Of a stretch of 64,000 nucleotides of DNA, positions 1-11,704 are shown one piece after another. The translations under genes and the position numbers were made by a program. The number at the start of each line of letters is the position of its first letter. Within the stretch, counting starts at the first letter, position 1. The notes beneath the pieces were generated by a model. That model saw only the letters and a program-made list of their open reading frames with translations, had not been told where the DNA came from and did no database searches. This DNA comes from Podochytrium sp. JEL0797 (Eukaryota > Chytridiomycota > Chytridiomycetes > Chytridiales > Chytriomycetaceae): assembly GCA_027596195.1 (NCBI GenBank), contig JADGJG010000005.1:62001-126000 (forward strand). The letters are read 5' to 3'.

Positions 1-283
1 GCTTCCGGCACTTCCGCCATTGGCCGGCAAAGGAACCTCTCCGCTAGTGGATCATGGGTGCGGACAGAGCCGAAACTCCCATAATCCCTCCCTGTTGGTC
101 CCAGCGTCGCTCACTCCGATGACTCAAGCAGATACTCACGGAGGTTGGGGTGACCATGCAGCTCTGCATCAGTGCGTTTCCGAAGGGGGTGCATGCACTC
201 TGACACACGGAGGGGAACTGGATCGACTGGGCGTTGGTGACGGCCACGGCAGCAGCGGCAAGGGCGAGGAGAACGTGCTGCAT
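1..283 (-). CDS. Secreted Cys-rich protein, N-terminal exon (partial)
   Basis: Only the first exon (283-140) is inside the window. It encodes 48 residues: a signal peptide (MQHVLLALAAAAVAVTNAQS) followed by a Cys pattern C-x3-C-x10-C. A canonical donor GTGAGT starts at 139 in phase 0, and no convincing following exon lies in 1-138, so the gene runs off the left edge. The next gene on the same strand has the same exon layout, intron phase and Cys spacing, so the two are tandem paralogues. The spacing resembles the start of CFEM domains of fungal extracellular proteins, but too little is present to decide. Start chosen at the Met that opens the signal peptide. Confidence 0.6.
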
Positions 284-506
284 TTCGGAGATGGAATTTT
301 TTTTCAAATTGGATGTTCGAAAAATTCTCTCTTTTGTTGCGCGTGGCACCACGTGCCCGAACAAATCAAACTTCTCCCTCATCTTGACTCATCATTAATT
401 GATTCGAATTAATTTCCGCCCTTGTGAAGGAAGTAGTGGAATGATTCGATTTGTTCAATGTTCAGAATGGCAACACGAATTAAATAAGAACGAATTGAAA
501 AATGAA

Positions 507-1305
507 CTAAATTGCCATCACCACAGCTGCAATCAACGATCCCACCAGCGTTACTAAATCCCACTTCATCACCACACTCGCGCTTTTGGGTGATGCCACA
601 GCAGCCGTCACAACTGCCACTGGACCCTTGCTCGAACTCAACGCGGTACCAGTCGACGTCGCTGTACCAGTCGAAGAAGCAGAATTTGAGGAGGTCCCCG
701 TAACAGCATTCGCTGCCACCGCATCCTTGATCGCAGGCTCAATCAACACACCCGCCTGTACACCGGTTCCATCTGAATGACACGCGGTTCCAAGAGCTTC
801 AAACAAAAGAGTACTGTTGCTGTTTGGGTACGAGTTTCCAACACATGTCAGGCAATCGACTCCACCAGAGGTGCCGTATTGCGTGCAGAAACAGGATCCT
901 ATTTTGTTGGCAGTGGTGAGGAGCTGTGGAATTAAAATATGGAGTTTAGTGACCGACATAGTACTAATGTGCAGGTTATGTGATTGGGGTGTAAGAAAGA
1001 GAGAGGTCGTGAAAGTCCGACTGCCAAGTTCCCTTCAACTCTTTCTCATGCCGCACACATTGCTGGAGCCCGGACACGACATCTGCCAACCAGATTCCTA
1101 GCATCCAATACAGAGCAAAGGCTTCTCTCTACTTAGGAAGAATACTCACATCTGTTGCCGAAGTTACGCAATTTGATTGCAAAGCCGATCCAAACGGCTG
1201 GCATGCACTTGCGCAGAGAGTCGGGTAGTTGATGGGAACAGCCGCTTGAGAAGCAACCATCGTGGCAGTTGAAAGAGCGAATGAGAGAATGGCAGCCTTG
1301 ATCAT
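507..1305 (-). CDS. Secreted, probably GPI-anchored Cys-rich protein (CFEM-like)
   Basis: Two exons, 1305-1150 and 923-507, joined by a 226-nt GT-AG intron in phase 0, give about 190 residues. Residues 1-21 form a signal peptide (MIKAAILSFALSTATMVASQ). A Cys-rich domain follows: C-x3-C-x10-C, then C-F-C-x10-C-x2-C, then a further Cys. A Ser/Thr/Ala-rich stretch leads to a hydrophobic C-terminus (LVTLVGSLIAAVVMAI) suited to GPI attachment. C-x3-C followed by C-x-C resembles CFEM, but the gap before C-x-C is longer than usual, so the assignment is tentative. The C-x-C-x(10-11)-C-x2-C part recurs in the gene at 59.4-60.6 kb. Confidence 0.7.
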
Positions 1306-1394
1306 GGTTCCTTGGCAGTGTGTTGATGCTATTTTTGTTTTTCCTTCTGGAATCCAAAAAGGCGTTTCAAAATTCTATTTCGCACAGGATGGAG

Positions 1395-1545
1395 ATCTGA
1401 TTTGATCCCCATAAGATGCAATCAATTGAATTTATTTGCGGAGAAGAGAGAAGGAGAATTTTTGTGACTTCCAGCCAACAAGTAAATGCTCAACCTGGAG
1501 AGCGAGCCTATTCAAACGAGTGCTCTTGTCAACTTTGGGACTTGG
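1395..1545. repeat. Degenerate copy of the citrate synthase 3' end
   Basis: This stretch matches the last codons and 3' flank of citrate synthase (about 1578-1785): the shared blocks include caatcaattgaatttatttg, ttccagccaacaagt and acctggagag, in the same order. The downstream copy lacks roughly 70 bp from the middle. Both carry AATAAA on the minus strand, at 1431-1436 and 1611-1616, exactly 180 bp apart. It looks like a partial tandem duplication that left a decayed second gene end. Confidence 0.7.
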
Positions 1546-1684
1546 GTTTAGCCAAGACATCGCTGGAAACGCGCAGATCTGATTATTCTCGCGAAATACA
1601 ATCAATTCAATTTATTTGCGGATTAAGTCCTACAATTTTCACAGAGAAACAACGAAGCAAACGCGGTCAATGCCCGACAATCCC

Positions 1685-4078
1685 TCACTTCAAAATAGGT
1701 CTTGGGCTGTGGCTTCCAGCCAACAAGTCAGGCTCCACCTGGAGAGAGAGCTTGTTCAAACTGGGGCTCTTGGAAACTTTGGGTGGAGTCGAGGCACCGC
1801 TGGCAATACCCGTCTCAATCGCGTCCTTTTGTTGCTTGCGATGCGCTGTGTACAGCTCAAGGAGTTCTTGCTGTTGGAGGAGGAGGGATTGAAGTTCCTT
1901 CTGGGTTTTGGCGAGTTTCTGGAAATATGCGACGGCCGTGAGCAAAACAAAACGCCAAGTCCCAAAACAAAAAAAATCAAAACTCACGTCGCTCGAAACC
2001 GAGTCTCCAGACTTTCCCATCACCCAGCTCCCCAACTTGGTAGTCAACTTGGGACTCGTCGCCTCCCCGGCTTTCATGAGCCCCGTAATCTCCGCCACAC
2101 TCGCCTTGGTTCTCTCAATCATCATCTTGAACTCAATCAACTTGATCTCCTCAATGCCTCCCTGCGCTGTCGTGCTCAAACTCAACCGCTTGTTGGCCTC
2201 CGCGGGCAAACTCTTGACGTACCCGTCAATCGAGGCATGCACGTCGTCGTCCTCCTTGTCCAGAATCGACCGGTCTTTCGCGTAGTCCTTGACAAACTCG
2301 CCCCAAAAGATCTGTCTCGGACGATAAATCTTGTATTCCGGGTCGTCCAAGCTCTCCTGCCAATGAGCCACGAATCCAGCCGCGCGCGGAATCGCCGTGA
2401 GAACGGGGTACATGTCGGTAGGGAATCCAAGCGTGTGGAACACCACGGCGCACCAAAAGTCAATGTTGGGGAACAAGTTGCGGTTCTGGAACCACTCGTC
2501 TTGGGTCACGGCTTTCTCCAACTCGAGCGCAAGGGTACCCATATCGTCTTGGCCAATCAGCGAAAACAGCTCCAGAGCCAGCGACTTGGCTTTCGCGACG
2601 CGTGGGTCCGAGTGTTTGTAGATGCGGTGTCCGAACCCTTGGAGACGCGTGGGTTTTCCCGAGGTGGCTGCTGCGGCGAGGGATCCGTTCGATTTTTTGG
2701 TCACGTTCTTGCGGTCCTTGACGAGTTGGAGGAACACGGGCACGTTTTCACAGGAGCCGATCGTCTCGAGCATGATCATGACAGCGCTGCTCTTGCGTTC
2801 GCCAAAGAGCGAGCCGAATGAACCAGAAAGAGCAGTGTATGGGTCCACTCCAGAGGACGCGAGGTGGCGCATGGTGATGGTCGAGCAGTTGCTGCCGTGT
2901 TCCGCGAGGAGTATGAACATTTTGTCGAGGATCTTGACAATCTTGGGGTTGGGGACGTAGTCGGGCTCGTTGAGTTTGTCAATCATGTACAAAAAGTTTT
3001 CGGCATAGCTGGTGCAGTTGGGCATGGGGTCGTTGTAGGTGCGTCTGGAGGAATGCCATCAGCTTTTGCGACCTACCACCAAAATTGACGGGAAATTCTT
3101 ACCCAATACGGTTTCTGTAAGCATACGCAGCCATGGTTGGAACTTTTCCGAGAATACGGAAGATCGCCTTATTGCGGTTCACCTCGACTTTCGAAATTTG
3201 CTTCACGTCGCCGCCTTTGGGCTTCATGTACATGGCGTCTCCCGAAAGTGCCGGATTCGCCTCTGGATGGAAAGTTGAAAGCGAAGCAACCGATGCAATG
3301 AGCATTCCCTGCGACAAGCAAAACGGGGTCAGATTTTACGGGTCGTGCGGACTCTCGCGTTTCTTACCATCGGGTGGGCGTCGTAGCGGAACGTGGTCAT
3401 TTGCTTCTCCAACTCGGCGTGAAGATAAGTGTGCTGCATGATGGCGTTCGTCCACTCGTCATTCTGGGTCTACAATCAAAACAAAGCGGTGAGTAAGCAC
3501 AACAAAGCATTACGGGAGTTTGATACCTTCGATGGCAACTCTCCGTTGACTGTTCCGTTCCGTATCGCATAGTATTGTGAGGTGAAGAAGCAAAAGAGTT
3601 AGTGGGATGCGTGAAACGATACACCACAAGACCCACGCATGAGCCACCCAAGGTGCTATCTCCTCAGGTTCGAACTACCCCCCACGCCACGCAACGAATG
3701 CTCCAACTCACCCAGCAAATACGCCACCTCGAGGAAGGTGCTGTTCTCAACGAGATCGTCGACTGAGTACCCGCGGTATCTTAAATCCGTTTCATCGACC
3801 TGGGAGATCTTGCTCTTGCACACGACCGTGTTCTTGAAGCCTGCGATGCGAATTCAGTTATGGATCGAACGATATCGAAGCGGGAGAAAGGGCTCACCAG
3901 GATCATAGATTCGGAGAGGGGTCTGCTGGGGCTCGGTTGGCAGCGGCGTTGTCTGGGTCAGTTTGAGAGCCGTGAACGCCGAAGAAGGGATCGTTTTGTG
4001 TTCGGCATTGATGGGGATTTGGATTGTGGCGCCCGTGGTGACGTCTTTGACGGTGAGGAAGTGCTGCTCCCCGGGCAT
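1685..4078 (-). CDS. Citrate synthase with extended C-terminal tail
   Basis: Condenses acetyl-CoA and oxaloacetate to citrate (TCA or glyoxylate cycle). Exons: 4078-3898, then ones encoding [13 protein letters not shown]...[50 protein letters not shown], and the long 3' exons. All three catalytic residues are visible: His in [11 protein letters not shown], His in [13 protein letters not shown], Asp in [10 protein letters not shown]. The sequence is closest to the bacterial/peroxisomal type. Total about 640 residues, when 440-510 is usual: the enzyme core ends near [11 protein letters not shown] and roughly 190 residues follow, partly coiled coil. The last intron (1987-1919) is 69 nt with no stop in frame. 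No SKL-type peroxisomal signal is seen (ends PILK). An upstream in-frame Met exists at 4108. Confidence 0.93.
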
Positions 4079-4228
4079 TTTTTGGATTCTTTCCGCCCAA
4101 AGGCACAAGCCGCCAAATTACGGAGAAACGCGACCAAAAATATAAGCAATGAGTAAGACAAGGTTGATCTGATATTGTTGAGTTTGATGTATGCGAGAGG
4201 GTCGGCCGGTCTCGCCCCCCTGGTTGTC

Positions 4229-5431
4229 ATGTCAAATCGCGACAAAATCTCTCTCCAAAACGCGATGCAGTTCACCAAAACCATCCCTGCCGAGGTGTTT
4301 GACAAGATCTGCGAGTACCTTCCGCCCATCTACGCTGTAAAATACCGCCGCCTTAGCCGTGCCTACAACGCCGTCCTCGCAAAGCGCCACATCAAGGGCT
4401 TCGAATCCGCGTGCAAGAAAAACTATGCGAAAAACAAGCACAGCCAGACGCTGGTCTCCCACTGGCTGTGCTGCTGGCCGGAAGAGTACCAGGAAATCGC
4501 CGCTAAAGTCTTTGGCAGACAGAAGACCTCCAACTTTGATTTCCACCTGTGCGTCTGCAGAATTGTCCCGACTGCTATTCCCGAGTCTCTTAAATATGCC
4601 ATCCACCTCACCAAGCTCAACATCTCCAACACCCTCATCTCGTCCGTCCCGCCCGAACTCGCCGCCCTTCACAAACTCAAATCCCTCGTGCTCAAAAACA
4701 ACCGTCTGGCGGGCCCATTCCCCGAGGTCATCGGCACCTTCCAAAAACTCGTCGAGCTCGACGTATCGTGCAACCAAATCACGGGTCCTTTTCCCGCCTT
4801 CTGCTTCCCGAAATTCGCGCGTTTGAAGACCATGAACCTGTCCCACAACCAAATGACGGGCGAGTTTGACAAAGAGTTTGAAAAGTTCTGTTGGAACGCG
4901 ACCGACTTAAACCTGTCATTCAATCAGTTCACGGGACCGGTTCTAAAGACGTTCAGCAAGTTCAAAGAGCTCCTCATGCTGAACCTGAGCCACAACCAGT
5001 TCGACAACACTCTCTTCCCCAGCTCGTACGAATACACGAACGGATTTCAAACGTTGAAGGTTCTCTATCTTCAACACAACCGCCTTTCTGGCCCCGTTCC
5101 AGAATGCATCGGCAACCTTGTGAGACGTCTTGAAATTCTCGACCTCAGCTACAACCAACTGGATGGCGAGCTCCCACACAACTTGGGGAACAAGGACATT
5201 CTCAAGGTTCTGAGAAAGGTGTTGCTGCATGAGAACAAGATTGGAGGGGAGATTCCGGCGACATTGGCGTGTTTGCCCCAGCTGAAGGAATTGGACTTGC
5301 GTGGCAATAAGTTGGTGGGACGCGTTCCAAACGAGCTGATAGGGAAAAAAGGGCTCAAGGTCAACGTGAACGATAACGCCGGGTTGCTCGTGACGTGCTT
5401 GGGAACGGTGTTGCAACGTGGAATTTACTAA
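4229..5431 (+). CDS. F-box-like / leucine-rich repeat protein
   Basis: Single exon, about 400 residues. An N-terminal F-box-like helix bundle (IPAEVFDKICEYLPPIYAVK) is followed, after about 90 residues, by at least eight plant-type LRRs of the form LxxLxLxxNxLxGxxP (for example LKSLVLKNNRLAGPFP, LEILDLSYNQLDGELP). No signal peptide or membrane segment from the chosen Met. F-box/LRR proteins usually act as substrate receptors of SCF ubiquitin ligases, but this LRR subtype is also used in other scaffolds, so function is inferred. Divergent from citrate synthase with about 150 bp between starts. An in-frame Met at 4175 is an alternative start. Relatives lie at 22.4 and 23.6 kb. Confidence 0.8.
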   Translation: MSNRDKISLQNAMQFTKTIPAEVFDKICEYLPPIYAVKYRRLSRAYNAVLAKRHIKGFESACKKNYAKNKHSQTLVSHWLCCWPEEYQEIAAKVFGRQKTSNFDFHLCVCRIVPTAIPESLKYAIHLTKLNISNTLISSVPPELAALHKLKSLVLKNNRLAGPFPEVIGTFQKLVELDVSCNQITGPFPAFCFPKFARLKTMNLSHNQMTGEFDKEFEKFCWNATDLNLSFNQFTGPVLKTFSKFKELLMLNLSHNQFDNTLFPSSYEYTNGFQTLKVLYLQHNRLSGPVPECIGNLVRRLEILDLSYNQLDGELPHNLGNKDILKVLRKVLLHENKIGGEIPATLACLPQLKELDLRGNKLVGRVPNELIGKKGLKVNVNDNAGLLVTCLGTVLQRGIY

Positions 5432-5525
5432 GAGCCGTCACGAAAGTGGAAGAGAGGAAGGAAGAAGCAGAGCGGAAGTGGAAGGATTTTTTTATTCAAA
5501 TATTATTTATAAGTTCATTGTTCTT

Positions 5526-8361
5526 CTATATTCCTTTTCTACCAACCAAACTTTTCAAATACCCAAACACCCCACGCTTATTCCCATGTGCAACAACCAC
5601 CCCAGGCAATGAAACCTCTAACCGATGCACCACCCTCTCCCCCTCCTTTACGGTCCCACTTCCTCCCCGAAACGCGGGATCAAAGTGCCATAACAGCGTC
5701 TGCTTCTCCTGATCGTATTTCCATTCCCCATCCGAAACCACCACGCGGATCGCGAACCCATCCGCCTTGAAATGGAAATTGGGGACAAACACTTCTGTTG
5801 TGTGAGAGATGCGTTCCGGGTCGTTGGTCGTGGTAAGTAGTTGTAGAAGGGGCGGTGCACCGCTGACGTAAATGGTGGAGAATTCGAGCGTGTATGTCAA
5901 CTTGGCGAGACAGAAGCGACTGAGGAGGGGAGTTCCGGCGATTTTGGCAGCGTAAGGACGAACGGCCGCGTCGAGAGCGCGTCCACCGAAATGCTGCGAG
6001 TGGCGAGGATCGCCTTCGAGTGGCTCGTCGGGAAAACTCAGGTCCGTTATTTCGAATGCGGCCGTGGGGATCGCGGTGCTATTTCTTTTCGACGGTGGGC
6101 TGGAGGGTGGAGTGAGAGAGGTGGGAGTGATTGACCGTGGGTTGAAGGACTTGGATGACACAATGTTGGGAGTTCCGTTGGGAGTTCCCTTGGGCGTTGA
6201 AAAGATGCTTTGGAGGACAGTCAGGGATTGATCACCAGCAAGTACCTGCAACAAACCTGAAATCTTCTCCATTCCAGTGATCTCCAAAAGTATTGTCGTT
6301 TCCGGGGTTGTAATTCCAAAGAGTAAAGTTGAGCATGTGTGTCTGTTCGGATATTTGGCCGTAAATATCGCGCCATCCCATCCCAAAACACAAAACCTCT
6401 CACCTCCATCGAAGTAATCACGGCATCCAAAAACACGTTATGTTCGTTGTAATTCCCGGTTTCGTAAGCCTGCAAATTCGACCAAAATTAGATCACGCAG
6501 AACCGACCCCCCCACGAAAACAACCAAGCTCACCCTTTTCTGGTTGAAGTCCATTGGAATTCCACATTCGCCCATCAAAACAGGTCGCGTCCCAACATTC
6601 CGCTTTCCTGCCTCCATGATTCTACGCATCTGACCCGTGTAATTCGTTTCGCATCCAGATCGACCAAAGTAGATTGAATTGAGAATGTTGGCGCCCTATA
6701 ATTCACAAGTGTCAGGTCAAGGTGCCACAGACTGGATCCGGAAGAGAATACATACCCTCGCAAGCGCCTGAACGTCAAAGGTGACTTCTTCATCAAAACT
6801 CTTGGACCACAACGCCTTCAAATCGTACCAATGCGGCGAATAAACCAAGTTGGGCTGAGTGCGGTCTGATTCAGTCAAAATGGGAGGTTCTTCGTTCGGA
6901 ATGGGCTCAAAGAACATCAGATAGTCCGGATTGACTTTGTGGATCGCGCTCGTGTATTTGCGCATCATGGGCAAATAGCAATCGCGGTAGAAATCCACAA
7001 GTTTCCCCGTTTTCGGATCCGTGGTGAAATAATTTGGTTTGAGAACTTTCGGACATCCCGAGCTGTCGACCTCCCAGACGCCGTGTTGCTTCCTGCATTG
7101 CGCATTGAAAAAGACGTCAGCGCACCCTCCACAGTGTCGCGAAAAATCACCCACACTCACCACACACACTCGCCATACTTCAACCACGCAGACTTCTTCT
7201 CGACATTCATTTTCCGCGTCCCAGCCTTCTTCGTGGGCACAGGGAAACTGTGTACATACACATCCACATCCACCGCCATCCCGCTACCGAGAGCAAACGA
7301 CTGCAACGGCGACGGAAACTTTCCATAATGCAGAAACAGATTCGGATCAAACTGCTTCAAATTCTTGAGCCCAATGTACCCGTAATGCGGTTCGTTCATT
7401 AGCTCGAATCCAACCACAGCAGAACAGTGCTGAATCCGCGTCGCGAGGTGCGCATAACACGCGATATATTTGTCTTGGAGGAACGTGGAAACGTTGACGC
7501 CTTCGTACAGAGCGTCGGGGGCAAAGATTTCACCGCCAAAGAATAGGGTGAACATGGTCGCGCAGGCGAGTTTGGCGTAATTGGTGGGCCAGAATTGATG
7601 CGGGTTGGTCACTTTTTCGTTGAAATTGTGTACATGCGCGGCTCCCACGTCGTGGAATGTTTCAAGGTCCATCCCGGCCACTTCGAATGTCCAACCAGGC
7701 GCCCCAGAACCGCCCGAGAATCGACTCCACTAAAATCCAAGGTTTGAGACCAAAAATCAACCCACAAACCAAAACCGCCACCAAACTCACCGTATCCTGA
7801 TGCGGATCAATAAAACACTTGATCCCATGCTCCTCCGCCTTCTTCAAAATCTCAATCAAGTATTCAATAAACTCCTCATCGTAAATCCCGGGTCCCTTGT
7901 GTTCGAGCGCTTCCCAAGTCACAAGCAGCCGGACAAACGTCAATCCCCAGCTCTTGATGCGCAGGAAATGCTCGTCCGCGTCTTGCAGCGGAAACGGCCT
8001 CCCAATGAAAGACACGTCACGGTGGTTGAAGTAATCTGCGCATCCGGGTAAGTGGGTCGAGAAAGCTGAGGTTGAGTGGAGGGGCAATTTTGAATGGCCA
8101 GACATGTTGACACCGCTGCATTGAAAGGGTTAGAATCAAGCAGATCAAGAGACGGAGCAGTGCCATCAGAAAGCCGTTGCAAGCAACTGGTGATGGGATC
8201 AAATTGGGTTGGGCTTGTGACAGTGTCTATTACCGAAGGTGAACCTTGCGCCCGAATTGATCTTCAAAGAAGGGCGACGAAAGTGGTGCCTTGATCTCAG
8301 TATCTGACCATTCGTGAGCCTTGCTGGAGGAAGTGAGTAACGCTCCGTGTTCGGATTGCAT
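5526..8361 (-). CDS. GH5 glucosylceramidase/sterylglucosidase-like enzyme, copy A
   Basis: Fungal EGCrP/Sgl-type member of glycoside hydrolase family 5, expected to remove glucose from steryl glucosides or glucosylceramide inside the cell. Exons 8361-8234, 8115-7791, 7729-7161, 7092-6756, 6695-6534, then several to 5526; the splice near 6215-6265 is uncertain. Family motifs: SFIGRPFPL, LLVTWEALEHKGPG, DPHQDT, acid/base Glu in LMNEPHYGYIGL, nucleophile Glu in LMGECGIPMD. A C-terminal beta-sandwich (FVPNFHFKADG, VSDGEWKYDQEKQ) follows. No signal peptide. Tandem paralogue of the next gene; it has an intron at DPHQDT|W that copy B lacks, and a normal GT donor for intron 1 where copy B uses GC. 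Confidence 0.88.
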
Positions 8362-8652
8362 GCCGTTTTTGACGAGTGATTTGCGCGCGGGGAAAATTGA
8401 ATTTCAGCGATTTTTCGGGAAAATGGGAAATTCATGTGGCGGGACGCGGGTGGGCTATACCGCATAGGCCTGGAGCCAGAAAGCCGCTTTATGATTCACT
8501 CTTACACGATTTCTCTGATTCGGTGGGTCGGTTGGATCAAAACAGCACGAAACCGCGCAATCAACGCAGGCAGGGTGCGACTCAAATTAAATGGAACATT
8601 CATCGTTTAAATGAAAGTCAAAATTCCTCAACGCGTCATTATTAATAATAAG

Positions 8653-11600
8653 TTACTTCTTCTTACCCCAAAAAATCTGCATCATCCAAACCCACAACCC
8701 CAACACCCACAACGCCCACTCACTCCTCTCCACACCATCCACCCCGCCCCCCATCGGAGTCGAAACCGTCAACCAATGCTTCACAATCTGCCCCTCCTTC
8801 GTATCCTGCACCTCGCGAAACAACGGATCATACATCCACACCAAACTCTGCTTCTCCTGACAATACTTCCACTCCCCATCCGAAACAAGAATCACAACCC
8901 CAACCCCTTCAAACTTGAAATGGAAATTCGGGACAAACACTTCACTCATAAAACGCGTGGAAGCCCCTTCGGGACGTTGCATCAGCTCGGCCACGGATCC
9001 ATCCGACGGCGTGTAGAGAGTCGTGAATTCAAGGCGATACACAAGTCGATCGAGATCAAACCGCGAGTAAGTTGGCTTTCCCGCGATTTTGGACGCGTAC
9101 GGGCGAATCACAGCGTCCAGAGCGCGTCCGCCGTCGTGGTGGAAGTGGTCCGGGTCACCCTCGAGGGTCCCAGAAGCGGCGGTGGCGAAAGTAAGGCCCG
9201 TAAGTTCGAAGGGGGAAGTGGGGATGGTGAGGCTTCCGCTTGCGCGGCGGGGGCTCGCGGTGGTGATAGTTGGGGTGGTGGGGGATTCGGCTGTGGTGAC
9301 GATATTGAGTTTCGATGGTTTGGGGAGGTCTGCTGCGCGGAGAGAGAGGTCTGGGAGGGAAGAATCGGGAGGGGAGGGTGCGTTGCTGTTGTTGCGGGAG
9401 CGATTTGGGGTCCCGATGCGAGAGACTTGGGCGGATACGTTTGGTGAGTAGATGCTGAAGTCTTCGCCGTTCCAGTGGTCTCCGAACGTGTTATCGTTTC
9501 CGGGGTTGTAATTCCACAGCGTAAAGTTGAGCATGTTTGCCTGTTTCCAAAATTGAGCGCCTGTGAAATACTTGTCGAAACGGAGTTCAAGAGATGCAAA
9601 CCTCCATGGATGTGATCACGGTATCAAGAAAGTTGTTATGGGTGCTGTAGTTTCCTGTTGTATAAGCCTTGAAATCCGTGGTTAGCGAGCAGGAAACCAG
9701 AGCTTCAAATCGAGTCGAAAATTCATCACACACCTTCTTCTCATTGATATCCATCGGAATTCCACATTCTCCCATCAAAACGGGACGGATCCCGACCTTC
9801 TTTCGTCCCGTTTCCACAATGTTTCTCATCTGGCCCGTATAGTTCGCTTCCGCTCCTCCCAGTCCGAAATACGCCGCTTGCAGCACGTTCTTGGTTCCCT
9901 GAAAAAAAGAATTCCAAGATACAATCAGAAAACGCGTATTTGATGACAATAAATTGCGAATGCCCACCCTCGAAAGTCCTTGCACATCAAACGTAACAAT
10001 CCCATCAAAATTCTTGGACATCAACGCCTTCAAATCATACCAATGTGGCGCGTACACATAGTTCTCTTCCTTGCGATCCGCTTCATTGAGTTCAGGTGGA
10101 TCTTCGTTCGGGATGGGTTCGAAAAAGATCAAATGGTCTCTCCGCACGGCGTGGATGGCGGCTTTGTAGCGACGAACGAGGGGCATGTAAAAGTCTTTGT
10201 AGTAATCGATGGGTTTTCCGGTGGTGGGATTCGTTTTGAAGTAGTTGGGTTGGAGGATTCGCGGTTTGCCGTTGGTGTCGAGGCCCCAGACTCCGTGCTT
10301 TTTCCTGATGAGAAGCGGGCGATGAGTACACACAGCATTAGAATCTCAATATATCTGTTACCAGATACAGTCTCCGTAATTCAACCACGCTGAACGCTTC
10401 TGTTCATTCAACACACGCTTTCCAGACTTGCGCGTTGGCACGGGCCACGATTTGCTGTAATTGTCGACTTCAACTGTCATTCCGCTGCCCAAAGCGAATG
10501 ATTGGATGGCAGAGGGACACGCTCCGTAATGGAAAAAGATGTACGTGTCGAACTTGTTCAAGTCGGAGAGTCCGATATATCCGTAATGCGGCTCGTTCAT
10601 GAATTCGAATCCAGCAACGGCGCGACAGTCTTTTAGCCGGCTAGTAAGAGATCATAACGTGTTATTATAAACATCAAGAAGCGGAGGTGAGGGCGGTGAA
10701 TCGCGTCCGTTTCGGCAACGATTCTGGCAAATGCAGAACCCGACGCGACGAGAACCAGAAAGGGCCATATTTACTCGTATAGAGCCCGCATTCGATTCGC
10801 TTAGTACGACTGGCTTCAAAAACGTACCTCGCCAAATAGGCATAACACGCGATATATTTGTCTTGCAGAAACGTTCCGACATTGACACCTTGATACGTCG
10901 CCTCAGGAGCCAGCACATGACCTCCAAAAAAGAGCGTAAACATGGTCGCACACGCGAGCTTGGCATAATTCGTGGGCCAAAACATGTGCGGGTTCGCGAC
11001 GGATTCGTTCAAGTTGTGTACATGCGCGGCTCCGGAGGCCTGAAACGCTGTAACGTCCATCCCAGCAACTTCAAATGTCCAACCAGGGGCCCCGGAACCG
11101 CCCGAGAAGCGCGACCAGGTGTCCTGGTGCGGATCGATGAAACACTTGATGCCGTGCTTCTCGGCCTTTTTGAGGATGCAGATGAGGTAATCGATGAACG
11201 CGTCGTCGTATATTCCAGGTCCCTTGTGTTCGAGAGCTTCCCAGGTCACGAGCAAGCGAACAAACGTGAGACCCCATGCTTTCAAGCGCTGGAAATGTTC
11301 GTCTGCGTCTTGCAGCGGAAACGGCCTCCCAATGAAAGACACGTCGCGGTGGTTGAAGAATTCTGAGGATTCGAAGGGGAGATGTGTTGAGAGTGAAACC
11401 GGATGGGTGGGAAGCTTCGATTGCCCGCAGACGTTGACCCCCCTGTTGCCAAAATTAAAAAACAAAAACAAAAACAAATAGATATAGTGACTTGCCTCGC
11501 ATGGACCCTTCGTCCGTGTTCGTCCGCAAAGAAAGTCTCGTTCTCTTCCAGGCACCGAATGCGACCCATCGCGCTCCAGTCGTGCGCGCGCTCCACGCGG

Positions 11601-11704
11601 AGATTTGCGCCAAACGAGGAGTGCTGTACGATGGGTCGTTCTTTGGGCTCCGGTGCTGTTGGTCCCAGAAGGGGTTGCGTTTCGGTCGTGACCTCGCGCG
11701 GCAT
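8653..11704 (-). CDS. GH5 glucosylceramidase/sterylglucosidase-like enzyme, copy B
   Basis: Same family and probable role as copy A. Seven exons: 11704-11496, 11442-10828, 10640-10362, 10304-9968, 9898-9734, 9667-9602, 9540-8653. Catalytic Glu residues are in FMNEPHYGYIGL and LMGECGIPMD. Intron 1 (11495-11443, 53 nt) has a GC donor in the context AG|GCAAGT; only this donor keeps the frame and restores HARGVNVCG, the match to copy A. Introns 9967-9899 (69 nt) and 9733-9668 (66 nt) are multiples of three without stops. The C-terminus carries a Trp-rich hydrophobic segment (ALWVLGLWVWMMQIFW) ending in basic residues, a likely membrane anchor missing from copy A. Confidence 0.9.

Noticed and set aside
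1616..2821. Plus-strand open frame of 401 codons
   Set aside because: Antisense to citrate synthase; composition is the mirror of the real gene and no domain is present.
4232..4852. Minus-strand open frame of 206 codons
   Set aside because: Antisense shadow of the F-box/LRR gene.
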